A DNA stretch of 64,000 nucleotides from a bacterium BMS3Abin14 (GCA_002897695.1 BDTG01000004.1:1-64000); one strand, 5' to 3'; positions 8,505 through 17,176 are shown, counted from the stretch's first letter. The notes: generated by a model not told the origin, from the letters alone. Made by a program: numbers and translations.

Positions 8505-9295
8505 CAATCGGCCCGCTGACCATTCACACCTACGGAGTATTCTACGCCCTGGGAATCCTGACCGCCATTTTCCTGGCCGAGTATCTGTATCAGAAGAATG
8601 GTGGAAAAGCAGGAACCTTCCAGGACATGGGATTTTTTGTCGTAATCGGAATCCTGGTGGGGGCCAGGGCCCTTTTCATACTGGTTAACCTGGAATATTT
8701 CCTGAAAACTCCACTGGATGTTTTCAAGATCTGGAACGGAGGCCTGGTTTTCTACGGTGGCCTGATAGGAGGGTCACTGGCCTTTATTCTGACGGCCAAG
8801 GTGAAACGCCTCGATCTATGGCCTCTCGCGGATACCGTGGCTCCGGCCGTTGCTCTCGGACACGCAATAGGCCGAATCGGGTGCTTTTTCGCCGGGTCAT
8901 GCTACGGCACTCCTACGACCGTGCCCTGGGCGGTTACATTTACCGATCCCAGATCGTTGGCAACAGGAGTACTCGGTGTTCCCGTCCATCCCACACAACT
9001 GTATGCGTCGGCCCTGCTTCTTTTGCTCACCGTTGTTCTTCTGAGGATCCGGTCCCACGCGCGTTTCCCCGGCCAGGTCATCACCAGCTACGGGGCTATG
9101 TACGGAATAATCCGGTTCGGGCTGGAGTTCCTCCGAGGTGACCCCCGGGGTTCAGTTGAAATCCTCGGAGCTACCCTCTCCACAAGCCAAGCGATCAGCC
9201 TTATTATCGTCCCCCTCTCCCTTGCGGGGTATGTCTACCTCTCCCAGAGGTCATTAATGCGACGCGCTCGACCCGTCCTTGGAATCCGGTCTTGA
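8486..9295 (+). CDS. lgt: Prolipoprotein diacylglyceryl transferase
   Basis: Encodes 269 residues of a seven-helix inner-membrane enzyme that transfers diacylglycerol from phosphatidylglycerol to the lipobox cysteine of prolipoproteins. The family signature is clear (GHAIGRIGCFFAGSCYG, about residues 129-145), preceded by FYGGLIGG and followed by HPTQLYAS. The start is TTG at 8486, preceded by AAGGAG and overlapping the previous lipoprotein gene. The overlap implies co-expression. Confidence 0.95.
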   Translation: MHPELLTIGPLTIHTYGVFYALGILTAIFLAEYLYQKNGGKAGTFQDMGFFVVIGILVGARALFILVNLEYFLKTPLDVFKIWNGGLVFYGGLIGGSLAFILTAKVKRLDLWPLADTVAPAVALGHAIGRIGCFFAGSCYGTPTTVPWAVTFTDPRSLATGVLGVPVHPTQLYASALLLLLTVVLLRIRSHARFPGQVITSYGAMYGIIRFGLEFLRGDPRGSVEILGATLSTSQAISLIIVPLSLAGYVYLSQRSLMRRARPVLGIRS

Positions 9296-9433
9296 AACCG
9301 CGTCCGGGGGGTTACAGCAATCCACCGGTTTTCTGGGGTTCCCTGCCACGGAATCTTCCTCAAGGTCTTTGAAGAACTTTCTTACGCCATCCCTGGTTCG
9401 TCTCCAGAATCGGTTGCCTTTCCTGGTTTCCAT
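9254..9433 (-). CDS. Possible small protein, 59 residues
   Basis: An ATG at 9433 is preceded by AAGGGAGG with six bases of spacing and opens a 59-codon frame ending in TAA at 9254. The product is basic at the N-terminus (METRKGNRFWRRTRDG), then acidic (KDLEEDS), with an adjacent Cys pair near residue 39 and a polar tail. It follows the ccmH-like gene on the same strand by 37 bases, and its end overlaps the lgt 3' end in antisense. The strong ribosome binding site is the main support; no family is recognised. Confidence 0.45.
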   Translation of the reverse strand: METRKGNRFWRRTRDGVRKFFKDLEEDSVAGNPRKPVDCCNPPDAVSRPDSKDGSSASH

Positions 9434-9470
9434 CTCGGACCTCCCTTTTTCAGGATATACTTACACGCCC

Positions 9471-10019
9471 TTACTCATGAATGTAATCATCAAGCAGATC
9501 ATCATCAACCCCGTCACTGAAACCTTTCTTCCTGCCCCGTGATCTCCTGTTGGCCGGTTTTCTTCCACGGGAACTTCCTTTTTTTCCCTTGCCGGAGGAG
9601 GGTCCCCTGCCCGGAGGCGGAGGCGGGGAAGATGTTCTGAAATACTTTCCCGCAGTGAACGCCGCGAGAGAGACGCCGATAATGACCAGGATGAACCCGA
9701 AAGATTTTTTGCTGGAACTTCCGGCGGATGTCCCCGGAACAAGTCCGGCGCTTGTAACCAGGACAGAGCTGCCCCATTGGCCGACGAAATAGTCCACTAT
9801 CTGCTGCTCGGTCCTTCCTTGACCGACCATTCTTGAGACAAGTGCACGGTACTTGTCGGACGCCGGGCACTCACAGGTGGATAGCGCTTCGCTGCAGGTG
9901 CCGCAGGGACACATGAAGTCCAGGACCACCTGGGATGCGGATAGCGCGGACGACGATACGGGGAACAGCAACACAAGAAAAACTGCGATGACAACCGTGG
10001 GAAAGGGGTCCATTCTCAT
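9471..10019 (-). CDS. Second CcmH-like Cys-rich protein
   Basis: Encodes 182 residues: a signal sequence (about 1-27), a CcmH-type core, a membrane segment (about 95-118), then a low-complexity Pro/Gly/Lys/Arg-rich tail ending in acidic residues. The Cys site is MCPCGTCSEALSTCECP (C37, C39, C42, C49, C51), close to that of the protein at 4636-5124. The following segment (MVGQGRTEQQIVDYFVGQWG) is diagnostic of CcmH. The ATG at 10019 follows GAAGGAGG, so the upstream in-frame extension to 10130 was rejected. It is a paralogue outside the ccm operon and may serve a different apocytochrome set or another thiol-redox step. Confidence 0.75.
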   Translation of the reverse strand: MRMDPFPTVVIAVFLVLLFPVSSSALSASQVVLDFMCPCGTCSEALSTCECPASDKYRALVSRMVGQGRTEQQIVDYFVGQWGSSVLVTSAGLVPGTSAGSSSKKSFGFILVIIGVSLAAFTAGKYFRTSSPPPPPGRGPSSGKGKKGSSRGRKPANRRSRGRKKGFSDGVDDDLLDDYIHE

Positions 10020-10476
10020 GGAACGCGGCCTCCTTCTCCCCTCCAATATGTTTTTCGGCTCCAGGCGGGAAAGAAGTATTACTACCGCCACGATAGACAA
10101 AAACCAGCTGGATGTCAATTGTTTCTGCAATGATTTTGGTAATAAATCGGGTTCCTGGCCGGCACAAAAACCCGGTAAGCCTGACTCACACAGAGTTGGT
10201 TTAGGGTTGCGGCCGTAAGGCGCCAGTATGATTTGTCTCTCGGTAGAGTACGCGGAGCACGCGGAGAATGGATCAGATTGAATAGGACAAGATTAAACCC
10301 TTTTTTGTGTGTTTCTCTGTGACCCATCTCTGCGTGCTTGAGCGAGTCATGCTTACAGTATGGCGAGCGGGCGAGAGAACGGTTTTAAGTATCGGTCGGA
10401 GCTTGACGGCGCCTCCCGGGAGGGGCATCCTGCAGTGAGAATAAATCCGGAAAAGGGGGATACCGACATTATCGAC
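10020..10476. other. Intergenic region with CGCAGAGA-type inverted motif
   Basis: No gene is supported. Inverted motifs of the kind often seen between bacterial genes occur here (CGCGGAGCACGCGGAGAA at 10251-10268, and its rough complement TCTCTGTGACCC...TCTCTGCGTGC at 10313-10338). An in-frame extension of the downstream ligase gene reaches 10360, but it has no ribosome binding site and falls before the family domain begins. Confidence 0.4.
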
Positions 10477-11712
10477 ATGAAAACGGACCTGGAATACCGA
10501 CCCTACGAGGAAATCCTCAACATTCAGACGGGCAAACTACGGGAACTCATGAAAGGGCCATGGCAACAGGCTCCCGGGTTTGTCCATCGCCTCAAGGACG
10601 CGGGCCTGACCGTGGATGATCTATGTGACCCGGGTGACATCATGAAGTTTCCGATCCTCAGGAAGTCAGACCTTCCCTCCATCCAGGCCGCGGCCCCGCC
10701 ATTCGGGGGCATGATCACCGTCCCGCCCGGAAAACTGCGAAGGATGTACTCGTCCCCGGGCCCCATCTACGACCCCGATGGGCATCTGGCCTCCTACTAC
10801 CGGTGGGAGCGGGCCTTCGCCGCCTGCGGGTTTTCGGAGGGCGACATTGTCCTGAACTGTTTCTCGTACCACCTGACTCCTGCGGGAGCCATGTTCGAGG
10901 AGGGAGCGAACAACCTCGGGTGCGCCGTTATCCCGGCGGGGATCGGCAACAGCGAGATCCAGGTCTCCGTCGCGGCCCACCTCAAAGCCAATGCCTATGT
11001 GGGACTGCCCTCCTATCTGAAAGTCCTCCTGGAAAAGGCGGAAGAAACCGGGCTGAGCCTCCCATTTGAAAAGGCCTTCGTCATCGCCGAGAAACTCCCG
11101 GAGAGCCTTCGCACGGAATTTCAGGAGGAGAACGGAATCCACGTTCGTCAGGGCTATGGAACAGCCGAGGTCGGGGCCATTGCCTATGAGTGCGAGGAGG
11201 GATTCGGCATGCACCTTGACCCCACCGTTCTGGTCGAGGTCCTGGATCCTGAGACCCATGCACCCGCACCGGCCGGGACGCCCGGCGAGGTGGTGGTCAC
11301 CCCATTCAACCCCGTCAACGCCCTCCTGCGTTTCGCCACAGGCGACCTTTCCTCCGTTACCATGGAACCGTGTCCATGCGGAAGGAAAAGCCCCAGGCTA
11401 ACCGGCATTCTCGGACGGGTGGATCAGGTAACCAAGGTCAGGGGGCTTTTCGTCCACCCTGGACAGATTGCCGAGGTCATGGCTGAATTCGTGGAGATTG
11501 AACGTTTCAGGGCCGTCATCGTAAGAGAGAGGGCCATGGACGACATGACCGTGGAGGTGGAAACCGGAAAGCCCCTTGCTGCCCATACGCTGGAGACGGC
11601 GAGCGGAAGGCTGAAGGAAGTCCTGAAGCTTGGTGTCAGGGTCGTGCGGGTGGAACCCGGGACTATTCCAGATGACGCGACGGCCATCGATGACCGTCGC
11701 AAGTGGGACTGA
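10477..11712 (+). CDS. Phenylacetate-CoA-ligase-type AMP-binding enzyme
   Basis: Encodes about 411 residues of the PaaK-like branch of adenylate-forming ligases, which activate an aryl or acyl carboxylate with ATP and CoA. GYGTAEVGAIAYEC corresponds to the A5 motif and the RFATGDLSS segment to A7. The usual Ser/Thr/Gly phosphate loop is replaced by YSSPGPIYDPDG, as in a subfamily found in anaerobes. The start is uncertain: ATG at 10477 is where the fold begins, and an extension to 10360 is possible. It converges on the XRE-cupin regulator (1-base gap) and the 2-oxoacid oxidoreductase operon. A shared role in aryl/acyl-CoA metabolism is inferred from context only. Confidence 0.75.
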   Translation: MKTDLEYRPYEEILNIQTGKLRELMKGPWQQAPGFVHRLKDAGLTVDDLCDPGDIMKFPILRKSDLPSIQAAAPPFGGMITVPPGKLRRMYSSPGPIYDPDGHLASYYRWERAFAACGFSEGDIVLNCFSYHLTPAGAMFEEGANNLGCAVIPAGIGNSEIQVSVAAHLKANAYVGLPSYLKVLLEKAEETGLSLPFEKAFVIAEKLPESLRTEFQEENGIHVRQGYGTAEVGAIAYECEEGFGMHLDPTVLVEVLDPETHAPAPAGTPGEVVVTPFNPVNALLRFATGDLSSVTMEPCPCGRKSPRLTGILGRVDQVTKVRGLFVHPGQIAEVMAEFVEIERFRAVIVRERAMDDMTVEVETGKPLAAHTLETASGRLKEVLKLGVRVVRVEPGTIPDDATAIDDRRKWD

Positions 11713-11713
11713 T

Positions 11714-12301
11714 CTACTTCTCGCCCTGTTTGCCCGTCAGGATCACCGCGAGTATCCTCGCGGATTTTTTTCCCTCGCATGTCACGTGGTGGGGAGTTGT
11801 ACACCGGAAATAGATGGAGTCGCCGGGTTCGAGGGTGTCCGTGTGGTCACCCAGGCGCACCAGCATCCTTCCTTCCAGGACGAAGAGAAACTCCTCCCCC
11901 TCATGAGTGGAAAGGTGTTTTTCCTTAAGTGCCACCGGTTCAAGGGTGACAATGAAGGGTTCCATGCCTCTTTCCCTCATACCGAATCCAAGGGATTCGT
12001 ATGTGTACCCCAGATTTACTCCGGTCCTCGAGGCCACACGGGAAACGACTTTCCGTTCGTCATGGCGAATCAGGGTGAATGGTTCATCCTTCGCGTTGCC
12101 GAGAAAGTCACTGACCTCCACCTCAAGGGCGCCGGCAAGCTTGATCAGCGCGCCCAGGGGCGGGCTGATGAGATGATTCTCGAACTGTGAGAGCAGCGCG
12201 GAGGAGTACCCCGTCTTCGCGGCCAGGTCCTGGAGCCCCATCCCCTTCTCCTCCCTCAATTCGCGGATTCTTTTCCCAACCTCAACAGGTTTTTCCGTCA
12301 T
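11714..12301 (-). CDS. XRE-family regulator with C-terminal cupin domain
   Basis: Encodes 195 residues. An N-terminal helix-turn-helix (IRELREEKGMGLQDLAAKTG, about residues 11-30, then YSSALLSQFEN) is followed by a cupin sensor domain (STHEGEEFLFVLEGRM ... LEPGDSIYFRCTTPHHV). Such proteins bind DNA and respond to small metabolites, often amino or keto acids. GGGGAGG six bases before the ATG at 12301 supports this start over the longer frame. It is the last gene on the same strand as the 2-oxoacid oxidoreductase subunits and probably regulates that operon. Confidence 0.85.
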   Translation of the reverse strand: MTEKPVEVGKRIRELREEKGMGLQDLAAKTGYSSALLSQFENHLISPPLGALIKLAGALEVEVSDFLGNAKDEPFTLIRHDERKVVSRVASRTGVNLGYTYESLGFGMRERGMEPFIVTLEPVALKEKHLSTHEGEEFLFVLEGRMLVRLGDHTDTLEPGDSIYFRCTTPHHVTCEGKKSARILAVILTGKQGEK

Positions 12302-12314
12302 CTTCGGCCTCCCC

Positions 12315-12869
12315 TCAGCTGACGCTATTTTCCCTCGCATACCGGGCACCCTCACGTATGGCTTTCTCGTTCAAGGGAATAAATTTCCTGTTGCGGGCAG
12401 ACACCACCGATTCGACAGCCCCTGCGACCTCGTCCGGGCTCAATGCGCCGGAGAGTTCGGCAAAAGCGCCTAATCCCACCATATTTGCGAGACGTCCGTT
12501 CCCCAATTCTATAGCCAGCTCGCTCATGGGCACCGCACAGGATTCAAGGCCGTCACCCTTGACATCTTCCAACCTGGCAAGGGAGCTGTTGACAATGAGC
12601 ACCCCGCCCGGGGAAATGGACTCCCGGTACTTTATGAGGGACGGTTGATTCATGGCGATGACGCACCTCGGGTTGTCGACTATCGGCGAGCCGATCTCCT
12701 CATCCGAGAGGACCACCGTGCAGCGCGCGGTCCCGCCTCTCATCTCCACACCGTAGGATGGAAAGAAGGTAACGTTCAGACCCTTTTTCATCCCTGCTTC
12801 CGCCAGCAGCTGCCCGGCCAGAAGGATCCCCTGGCCGCCGAAACCGCTTATGAATACGTCATAGTACAT
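12315..12869 (-). CDS. 2-oxoacid:ferredoxin oxidoreductase gamma subunit
   Basis: Encodes 184 residues. The N-terminal segment ([20 protein letters not shown], then [20 protein letters not shown]) is characteristic of the gamma domain of 2-oxoacid:acceptor oxidoreductases (KorC/VorC type). The subunit belongs to a heterotetramer oxidising 2-oxoacids to acyl-CoA and CO2 with reduction of ferredoxin. Gene order with the alpha, beta and delta genes upstream is canonical, but a 90-base spacer separates it from the beta gene. The substrate (2-oxoglutarate, branched-chain or aryl 2-oxoacid) cannot be fixed from sequence. Confidence 0.9.
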   Translation of the reverse strand: MYYDVFISGFGGQGILLAGQLLAEAGMKKGLNVTFFPSYGVEMRGGTARCTVVLSDEEIGSPIVDNPRCVIAMNQPSLIKYRESISPGGVLIVNSSLARLEDVKGDGLESCAVPMSELAIELGNGRLANMVGLGAFAELSGALSPDEVAGAVESVVSARNRKFIPLNEKAIREGARYARENSVS

Positions 12870-12959
12870 GGTTTCTCCGTGTCAATGTCCAGAGTCCAGA
12901 GGTCAACCTGAAACCCGTCTTCGTTCTACCAACTACACCGCGGCGGGCCTTGAACCATG

Positions 12960-13712
12960 CTATATGTAGTCCGCCGTATCCTTCTCCTTGAATACGCCCA
13001 GGGGAAAATAGGGGATCAGTTCCTCCTGGATCCTCCTCACCGACTCCCGCGGATCCATGCCCCAGTTGGTGGGACAGGTGGAGAGCAGTTCCACGAAGGA
13101 GAACCCTATCTCGTTTATCTGCATCTCAAAGGCCTTGAAGATCGTCTTTCTCGCCTTGAGAATGTTCGCAGGTTTATCCAGAGCCATTCTGGCCACGTAT
13201 GAGGTGCCGTCGAGGGTCGCCAACATTTCCGCCATCCGGATGGGATAGCCATCCGTGTTCAGATTCCTTCCATAAGGGGAGGTGGTTGTCTGCTGGCCCA
13301 GGAGTGTGGTGGGCGCCATCTGGCCCCCGGTCATTCCATACACGGTGTTGTTGACAAAGATAACCGTGATATTTTCCCCTCTGTTGGCCGCGTGAACGAT
13401 CTCCGCCAGGCCGATGGACGCGAGATCCCCGTCTCCCTGATATGTAAAAATGATCATGTCGGGCCTTGACCGCTTCATGCCTGTTGCCACGGCCGGGGGG
13501 CGTCCATGGGGAGCCTCGATAATATCGCAGTTGAAATAATCGTACATGAGGACCGCACAGCCCACCGGCGCCACTCCGACCGTTTTTTCGACAATGCCGA
13601 AATGATCGATAGCCTCTGCAACGAGCCGATGACCCACACCGTGCCCGCATCCGGGGCAGTAGTGCATTGTGGCGTCGTTGAGGGCTTTGGGTCTGGCGAA
13701 TACCTGTTTCAT
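12960..13712 (-). CDS. 2-oxoacid:ferredoxin oxidoreductase beta subunit
   Basis: Encodes 250 residues with the thiamine diphosphate-binding signature: CPGCGHG near the N-terminus, then the GDGDLASIG Mg/TPP motif and the NNTVYGMTGGQMAPTT segment typical of KorB/VorA. The Cys near the N-terminus, with others, may bind a cluster. The ATG overlaps the alpha-gene stop (ATGA), indicating translational coupling. Together with the alpha subunit it forms the active site for decarboxylation. Confidence 0.92.
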   Translation of the reverse strand: MKQVFARPKALNDATMHYCPGCGHGVGHRLVAEAIDHFGIVEKTVGVAPVGCAVLMYDYFNCDIIEAPHGRPPAVATGMKRSRPDMIIFTYQGDGDLASIGLAEIVHAANRGENITVIFVNNTVYGMTGGQMAPTTLLGQQTTTSPYGRNLNTDGYPIRMAEMLATLDGTSYVARMALDKPANILKARKTIFKAFEMQINEIGFSFVELLSTCPTNWGMDPRESVRRIQEELIPYFPLGVFKEKDTADYI

Positions 13713-14764
13713 GGATATTTCCTCTCTATCCTCTCCAGGACCTCAAGGGGGGTGGGGATCGCCCCGCCGGGCCGGCCATAAAAAAACACCTCGGAGTCAC
13801 CAGTCACGCTGAGCCTGACATCCTCGACCATCTGCCCCAGGTTCATCTCCACCACAAGGAATCTTCCGGTCTCCAGTGAGACAGCCCGAAGCCTTTTCCC
13901 CGGGAAAGGGTAAACGGTAACCGGTCTGAAAAGCCCGACCTTAAGCCCTTTTTTCCGGGCCAAAGAGACAGCGGTTCTGGCAACCCGGGCGGCCGTTCCG
14001 AAAGCCACGACAATCAGTTCGGCGCCATCAAGGTTCTCCTCATCGTAGCGGACCTCATGCTTCTCAACTTCCCTGTATTTTTCCTCCAGCATCCTGTTGT
14101 GCGATTCCAGCTCCCCCTCTTTGAGGTAAAGGGATTTCAGATGCCTGGCCGGACGGCCGGCAGCGCCGGTGAGCGCCCAGGGTTTTTTCGGTTCCGCGAC
14201 AACCTCGTCCCGCTCGACGATGGGCTCCTGCATCTGCCCCAGGACCGCGTCCGCGAGGACCAGGACCGGATTGCGATATTTATCCGCCAGCTCGAAGGCC
14301 AGGATCGTATGCTCGTACATCTCCTGCACGCTTGCCGGGGCGAGGACGATGGTCCTGTAGTCACCATGCCCGCCACCCTTGACCGACTGGAAATAATCCC
14401 CCTGGGAGGCGGCTATTCCACCAAGGCCGGGGCCGCATCGCACCACGTTGATCAGAACGGCCGGAAGCTCCTGCCCGGCCATATAGGACAGTCCCTCCTG
14501 CATGAGGGAAATGCCCGGACTCGAGGATGAGGTCATGGCTCTGACACCCATGGCCGAAGCGCCGAGAACCATGTTGATGGAGGCAAGTTCGCTCTCAGCC
14601 TGGACGAATTCCCCGCCCAGTTTGGGAAGCTCACGGGACATGATCTCCGGAACCTCGTTCTGCGGCGTTATGGGATATCCGAAATAGTACCGGCAGCCGG
14701 CCTTGATGGCTCCCATCGCTAAAGCCATGTTTCCCTTAACCAGAATACGCTTGGCGTCACTCAA
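13709..14764 (-). CDS. 2-oxoacid:ferredoxin oxidoreductase alpha subunit (VorB/KorA type)
   Basis: Encodes 351 residues. The pyrimidine-binding domain shows GYPITPQNEVPEIMSRELP and the conserved substrate-contact region VRAMTSSSSPGISLMQEGLSYMAG. A C-terminal transketolase-like domain follows (AELIVVAFGTAARVARTAV). This form, without a fused gamma domain, is commonly annotated as 3-methyl-2-oxobutanoate dehydrogenase subunit VorB, but KorA is equally possible. The start is TTG at 14764, following GCAGGAGA. It overlaps the beta gene by four bases. Confidence 0.9.
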   Translation of the reverse strand: MSDAKRILVKGNMALAMGAIKAGCRYYFGYPITPQNEVPEIMSRELPKLGGEFVQAESELASINMVLGASAMGVRAMTSSSSPGISLMQEGLSYMAGQELPAVLINVVRCGPGLGGIAASQGDYFQSVKGGGHGDYRTIVLAPASVQEMYEHTILAFELADKYRNPVLVLADAVLGQMQEPIVERDEVVAEPKKPWALTGAAGRPARHLKSLYLKEGELESHNRMLEEKYREVEKHEVRYDEENLDGAELIVVAFGTAARVARTAVSLARKKGLKVGLFRPVTVYPFPGKRLRAVSLETGRFLVVEMNLGQMVEDVRLSVTGDSEVFFYGRPGGAIPTPLEVLERIERKYP

Positions 14765-14801
14765 TTAATAGTCTCCTGCATTACCAATCGGCAATTACTA
14801 C

Positions 14802-15008
14802 TTATTTATAAACCTCAATGCACATATCCGGGCACATCACCGCGCACAGGGTACAGCCGGTGCACTTTCCCTCCGGATCTTCCAGCAGGACAAACTGATA
14901 TCCCTGGTCGTTTATTGATTTGCCCTGGCGAATCAACCCGTGGGGACAAACGTCTACACATAGAACACATCCCTTGCAACCGGCTTCACTGATCTTGATG
15001 GTCGGCAT
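14802..15008 (-). CDS. 2-oxoacid:ferredoxin oxidoreductase delta subunit, 2[4Fe-4S] ferredoxin
   Basis: Encodes 68 residues with two classical cluster motifs, CKGCVLCVDVCPHG and CTGCTLCAVMCPD. This is the length and layout of the delta subunit that carries electrons from the TPP site to soluble ferredoxin. It is the first gene of the oxidoreductase operon, 37 bases before the alpha gene and 13 bases after the PAP2 gene, which may be co-transcribed. Confidence 0.92.
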   Translation of the reverse strand: MPTIKISEAGCKGCVLCVDVCPHGLIRQGKSINDQGYQFVLLEDPEGKCTGCTLCAVMCPDMCIEVYK

Positions 15009-15021
15009 ATCTTATCGGCCC

Positions 15022-15927
15022 TTATGGTGAGTATGGTGAATCGGACGACCCTGTCGTCCTGACGGAAAAATCTTTCGGGGAATATATTCGTTTTCCCCAG
15101 TAAAAAGCCACCAGTCCGACTGCGATTCCCATCACCACGTCACTGACATAGTGATAACGATTGTACACGGTGGCAATAAAAAGCCCGACAACCAGGGGCG
15201 TAAGGAAGATCGCCATTCGTCTTCTGTAGGACCAAGCGAGCAGGAGAATGACCAGGGCGACGGCCACGTGAGAGCTGGGCATGCATCCCCCGTGGATATC
15301 TCCGTTCTTCATGATCCACTGCTGAAACGGGGTCACAACATACCCCGTGAGAGGACCATTGTAAAGACCGGCAAGTTCGTATCTGGGCCCCTCGACCGGG
15401 AAAAGAATGAAGCCGTAGTAGGAAATAAAAAAAGCAACCGAAACGGAGAATACCATTCTCCTGAAGGGGATGAAATCTCTCTTTATGTAGAGGGATAACC
15501 CCAGGATGGGGATCAGCCAGTAGTAGGAATGATAGGCGATATTCATGATCTCCGTCAACGGGGGAGATGCGAAACGCCCCATCCAGACCGAGGGGTGGAA
15601 ACCCAGAAGCCCCTTCTCGAAATTCGCAATATGGCTATCCAGGTAATGCCCACGCATCCCCAGGATGAAATCGTCTATCTGCTCGTAGAAAACGGCGAGC
15701 AGAATGATGACATACCAGTAGCGGAAAAAACGGATCACGGGGTTATTGCTCCGGGACGAATACCTGACCCAGGCAACAAGCAGAAGGACGGAGGTGGAAT
15801 GGATCAGGACATAGACCCACCAGTGGTCAACCCCTTTGTGAAAGAGGGTGACCGTTACGGAGATGGCGATAAGATAGACGATGATTGCCGCGTCTTCCGG
15901 CCTGAACGCGGCCCTTAGCCTGGCCAT
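15022..15927 (-). CDS. PAP2-superfamily membrane phosphatase/phosphotransferase
   Basis: Encodes about 301 residues with six or more membrane segments. The three phosphatase motifs are visible in spread form: the FPVEGPRYE region, PSSHVAVAL (motif 2 with the catalytic His) and RYHYVSDVVMG (motif 3). The long N-terminal half resembles the inositol phosphorylceramide synthase-like (Aur1/Ipt1) subgroup. It would act on a lipid phosphate at the membrane surface. The start at 15927 is preferred because AAGGGG precedes it; a start at 15981 adds 18 residues. Confidence 0.75.
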   Translation of the reverse strand: MARLRAAFRPEDAAIIVYLIAISVTVTLFHKGVDHWWVYVLIHSTSVLLLVAWVRYSSRSNNPVIRFFRYWYVIILLAVFYEQIDDFILGMRGHYLDSHIANFEKGLLGFHPSVWMGRFASPPLTEIMNIAYHSYYWLIPILGLSLYIKRDFIPFRRMVFSVSVAFFISYYGFILFPVEGPRYELAGLYNGPLTGYVVTPFQQWIMKNGDIHGGCMPSSHVAVALVILLLAWSYRRRMAIFLTPLVVGLFIATVYNRYHYVSDVVMGIAVGLVAFYWGKRIYSPKDFSVRTTGSSDSPYSP

Positions 15928-16195
15928 GGGCAACCCCTTCTCGACAACCCTCCTTGATGGACCATTAATAAATTGGTTCATTCCGGAAATGAGTATCTGG
16001 ATAAAGCCCAGAGTGGGAAAAAGCTAACGGAAGATAGCAGAATCGGCCCGGCGGGTCAAACCTCCAAAGCAACTCTTTCTGGTAGGCATTGTCATGCCGC
16101 AAAGAAGGTTATTTCCCTATTAATAGATGATATCACCCATGGCACAATGGTTCATAAAGAGGCGCCCCGGTCGACACCCCCGAAGCGGGAACCTC

Positions 16196-17176
16196 CTACT
16201 TCAGCCTGGGGTCCACCGCGTCGCGCAGTCCTTCTCCGACCAGATTATAGGCGGTAACGGTGAGAAAAATAGCCACGCCGGGGAAGATGGTCAGCCACCA
16301 GGCGAAGTCGATATAGTGCTTGGACTGGGACAGGATCTCGCCCCAGGAAGGGGTTGGGGGCGGCACGCCAAAGCCGAGATAACTCAGGGACGATTCCACG
16401 AGGATCGCGCCGGCTATGCCGAAGGTCGCCGACACCAGGACTGGAGCAATGGCGTTGGGGAGGATATGATAGAATATGATGCGCCTGTCGGAAGCCCCGA
16501 TCGCTTTTGCCGCTGCCACGTAATCCATCTTCCTCTGTTTGAGGAACTCCCCCCTTACCAGCCGGGCTACCCCCGGCCACCCGGTTACCCCGATAATAAT
16601 CATGATGTTGTAGATACTCGGACGCAGGAAGGCGAGAACTGTCAGGATGAGGAAGAAGGTGGGGAAACACATCATGACCTCAATGGCCCGCGAGATAAGA
16701 ACGTCAACTTTACCGCCGTAGTAACCTGCCAACGCGCCCAGGAAAACGCCTATGAAAGCATAGATGGAAACGGCCACGAAACCGACCGAGAGGGAAACCC
16801 TCGATCCGTATATCATCCTTGCCAGTACATCCCTGCCCCGGTCGTCGGTTCCGAGAAAATGTCTCCCGTCCGGAGGCAAAAGGTTTGCCTCAAGGTCGAT
16901 CTCCGTGGGGCTGTAAGGGACGAGAGGAAATATTGCCCATCCCCTTCCTGAATCCTTGATCCCTTTCCAGTCCACGCCCCTGGTTTTGGAAAAAACGGGG
17001 ATCTGGATGTGACCGTCCAGGGACGCTATCAGGGGCCTGTTGCCCGCCAACAGGGGAGCTCCAAGAGCCACAGCGAAGAGGGCCAGGACAAAAATCAGGC
17101 CGGCGATTGAGACCCTGTCCCTGGCAAACTGCTCCCAGACCATCCTGCTGTAACTCCTTTTCGCGCCGGCTCTCAT
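16196..17176 (-). CDS. Oligopeptide/dipeptide ABC transporter permease (DppC/OppC type)
   Basis: Encodes about 326 residues. An N-terminal segment (FARDRVSIAGLIFVLALFAV) is followed by an extracytoplasmic loop with FLGTDDRGRDVLARMIYGSR, typical of OppC. The C-terminal EAA-loop region reads AAAKAIGASDRRIIFYHILPN. The ATG at 17176 overlaps the stop of the partner permease by four bases (ATGA). It is the third gene of an oppA-oppB-oppC run. No ATPase genes follow, so energising subunits must be encoded elsewhere. Confidence 0.9.
   Translation of the reverse strand: MRAGAKRSYSRMVWEQFARDRVSIAGLIFVLALFAVALGAPLLAGNRPLIASLDGHIQIPVFSKTRGVDWKGIKDSGRGWAIFPLVPYSPTEIDLEANLLPPDGRHFLGTDDRGRDVLARMIYGSRVSLSVGFVAVSIYAFIGVFLGALAGYYGGKVDVLISRAIEVMMCFPTFFLILTVLAFLRPSIYNIMIIIGVTGWPGVARLVRGEFLKQRKMDYVAAAKAIGASDRRIIFYHILPNAIAPVLVSATFGIAGAILVESSLSYLGFGVPPPTPSWGEILSQSKHYIDFAWWLTIFPGVAIFLTVTAYNLVGEGLRDAVDPRLK

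Noticed and set aside
12900-12960. Possible tRNA gene in the spacer before the gamma subunit gene
   Set aside because: Only an acceptor/D-arm-like part is present; no anticodon stem or T arm can be folded, so it is listed only as a finding.
16127-16951. 274-codon plus-strand frame antisense to the oppC-like gene
   Set aside because: Runs through a clear permease gene; composition rich in Gly, Pro, Glu, Asp and His as expected from the opposite frame.
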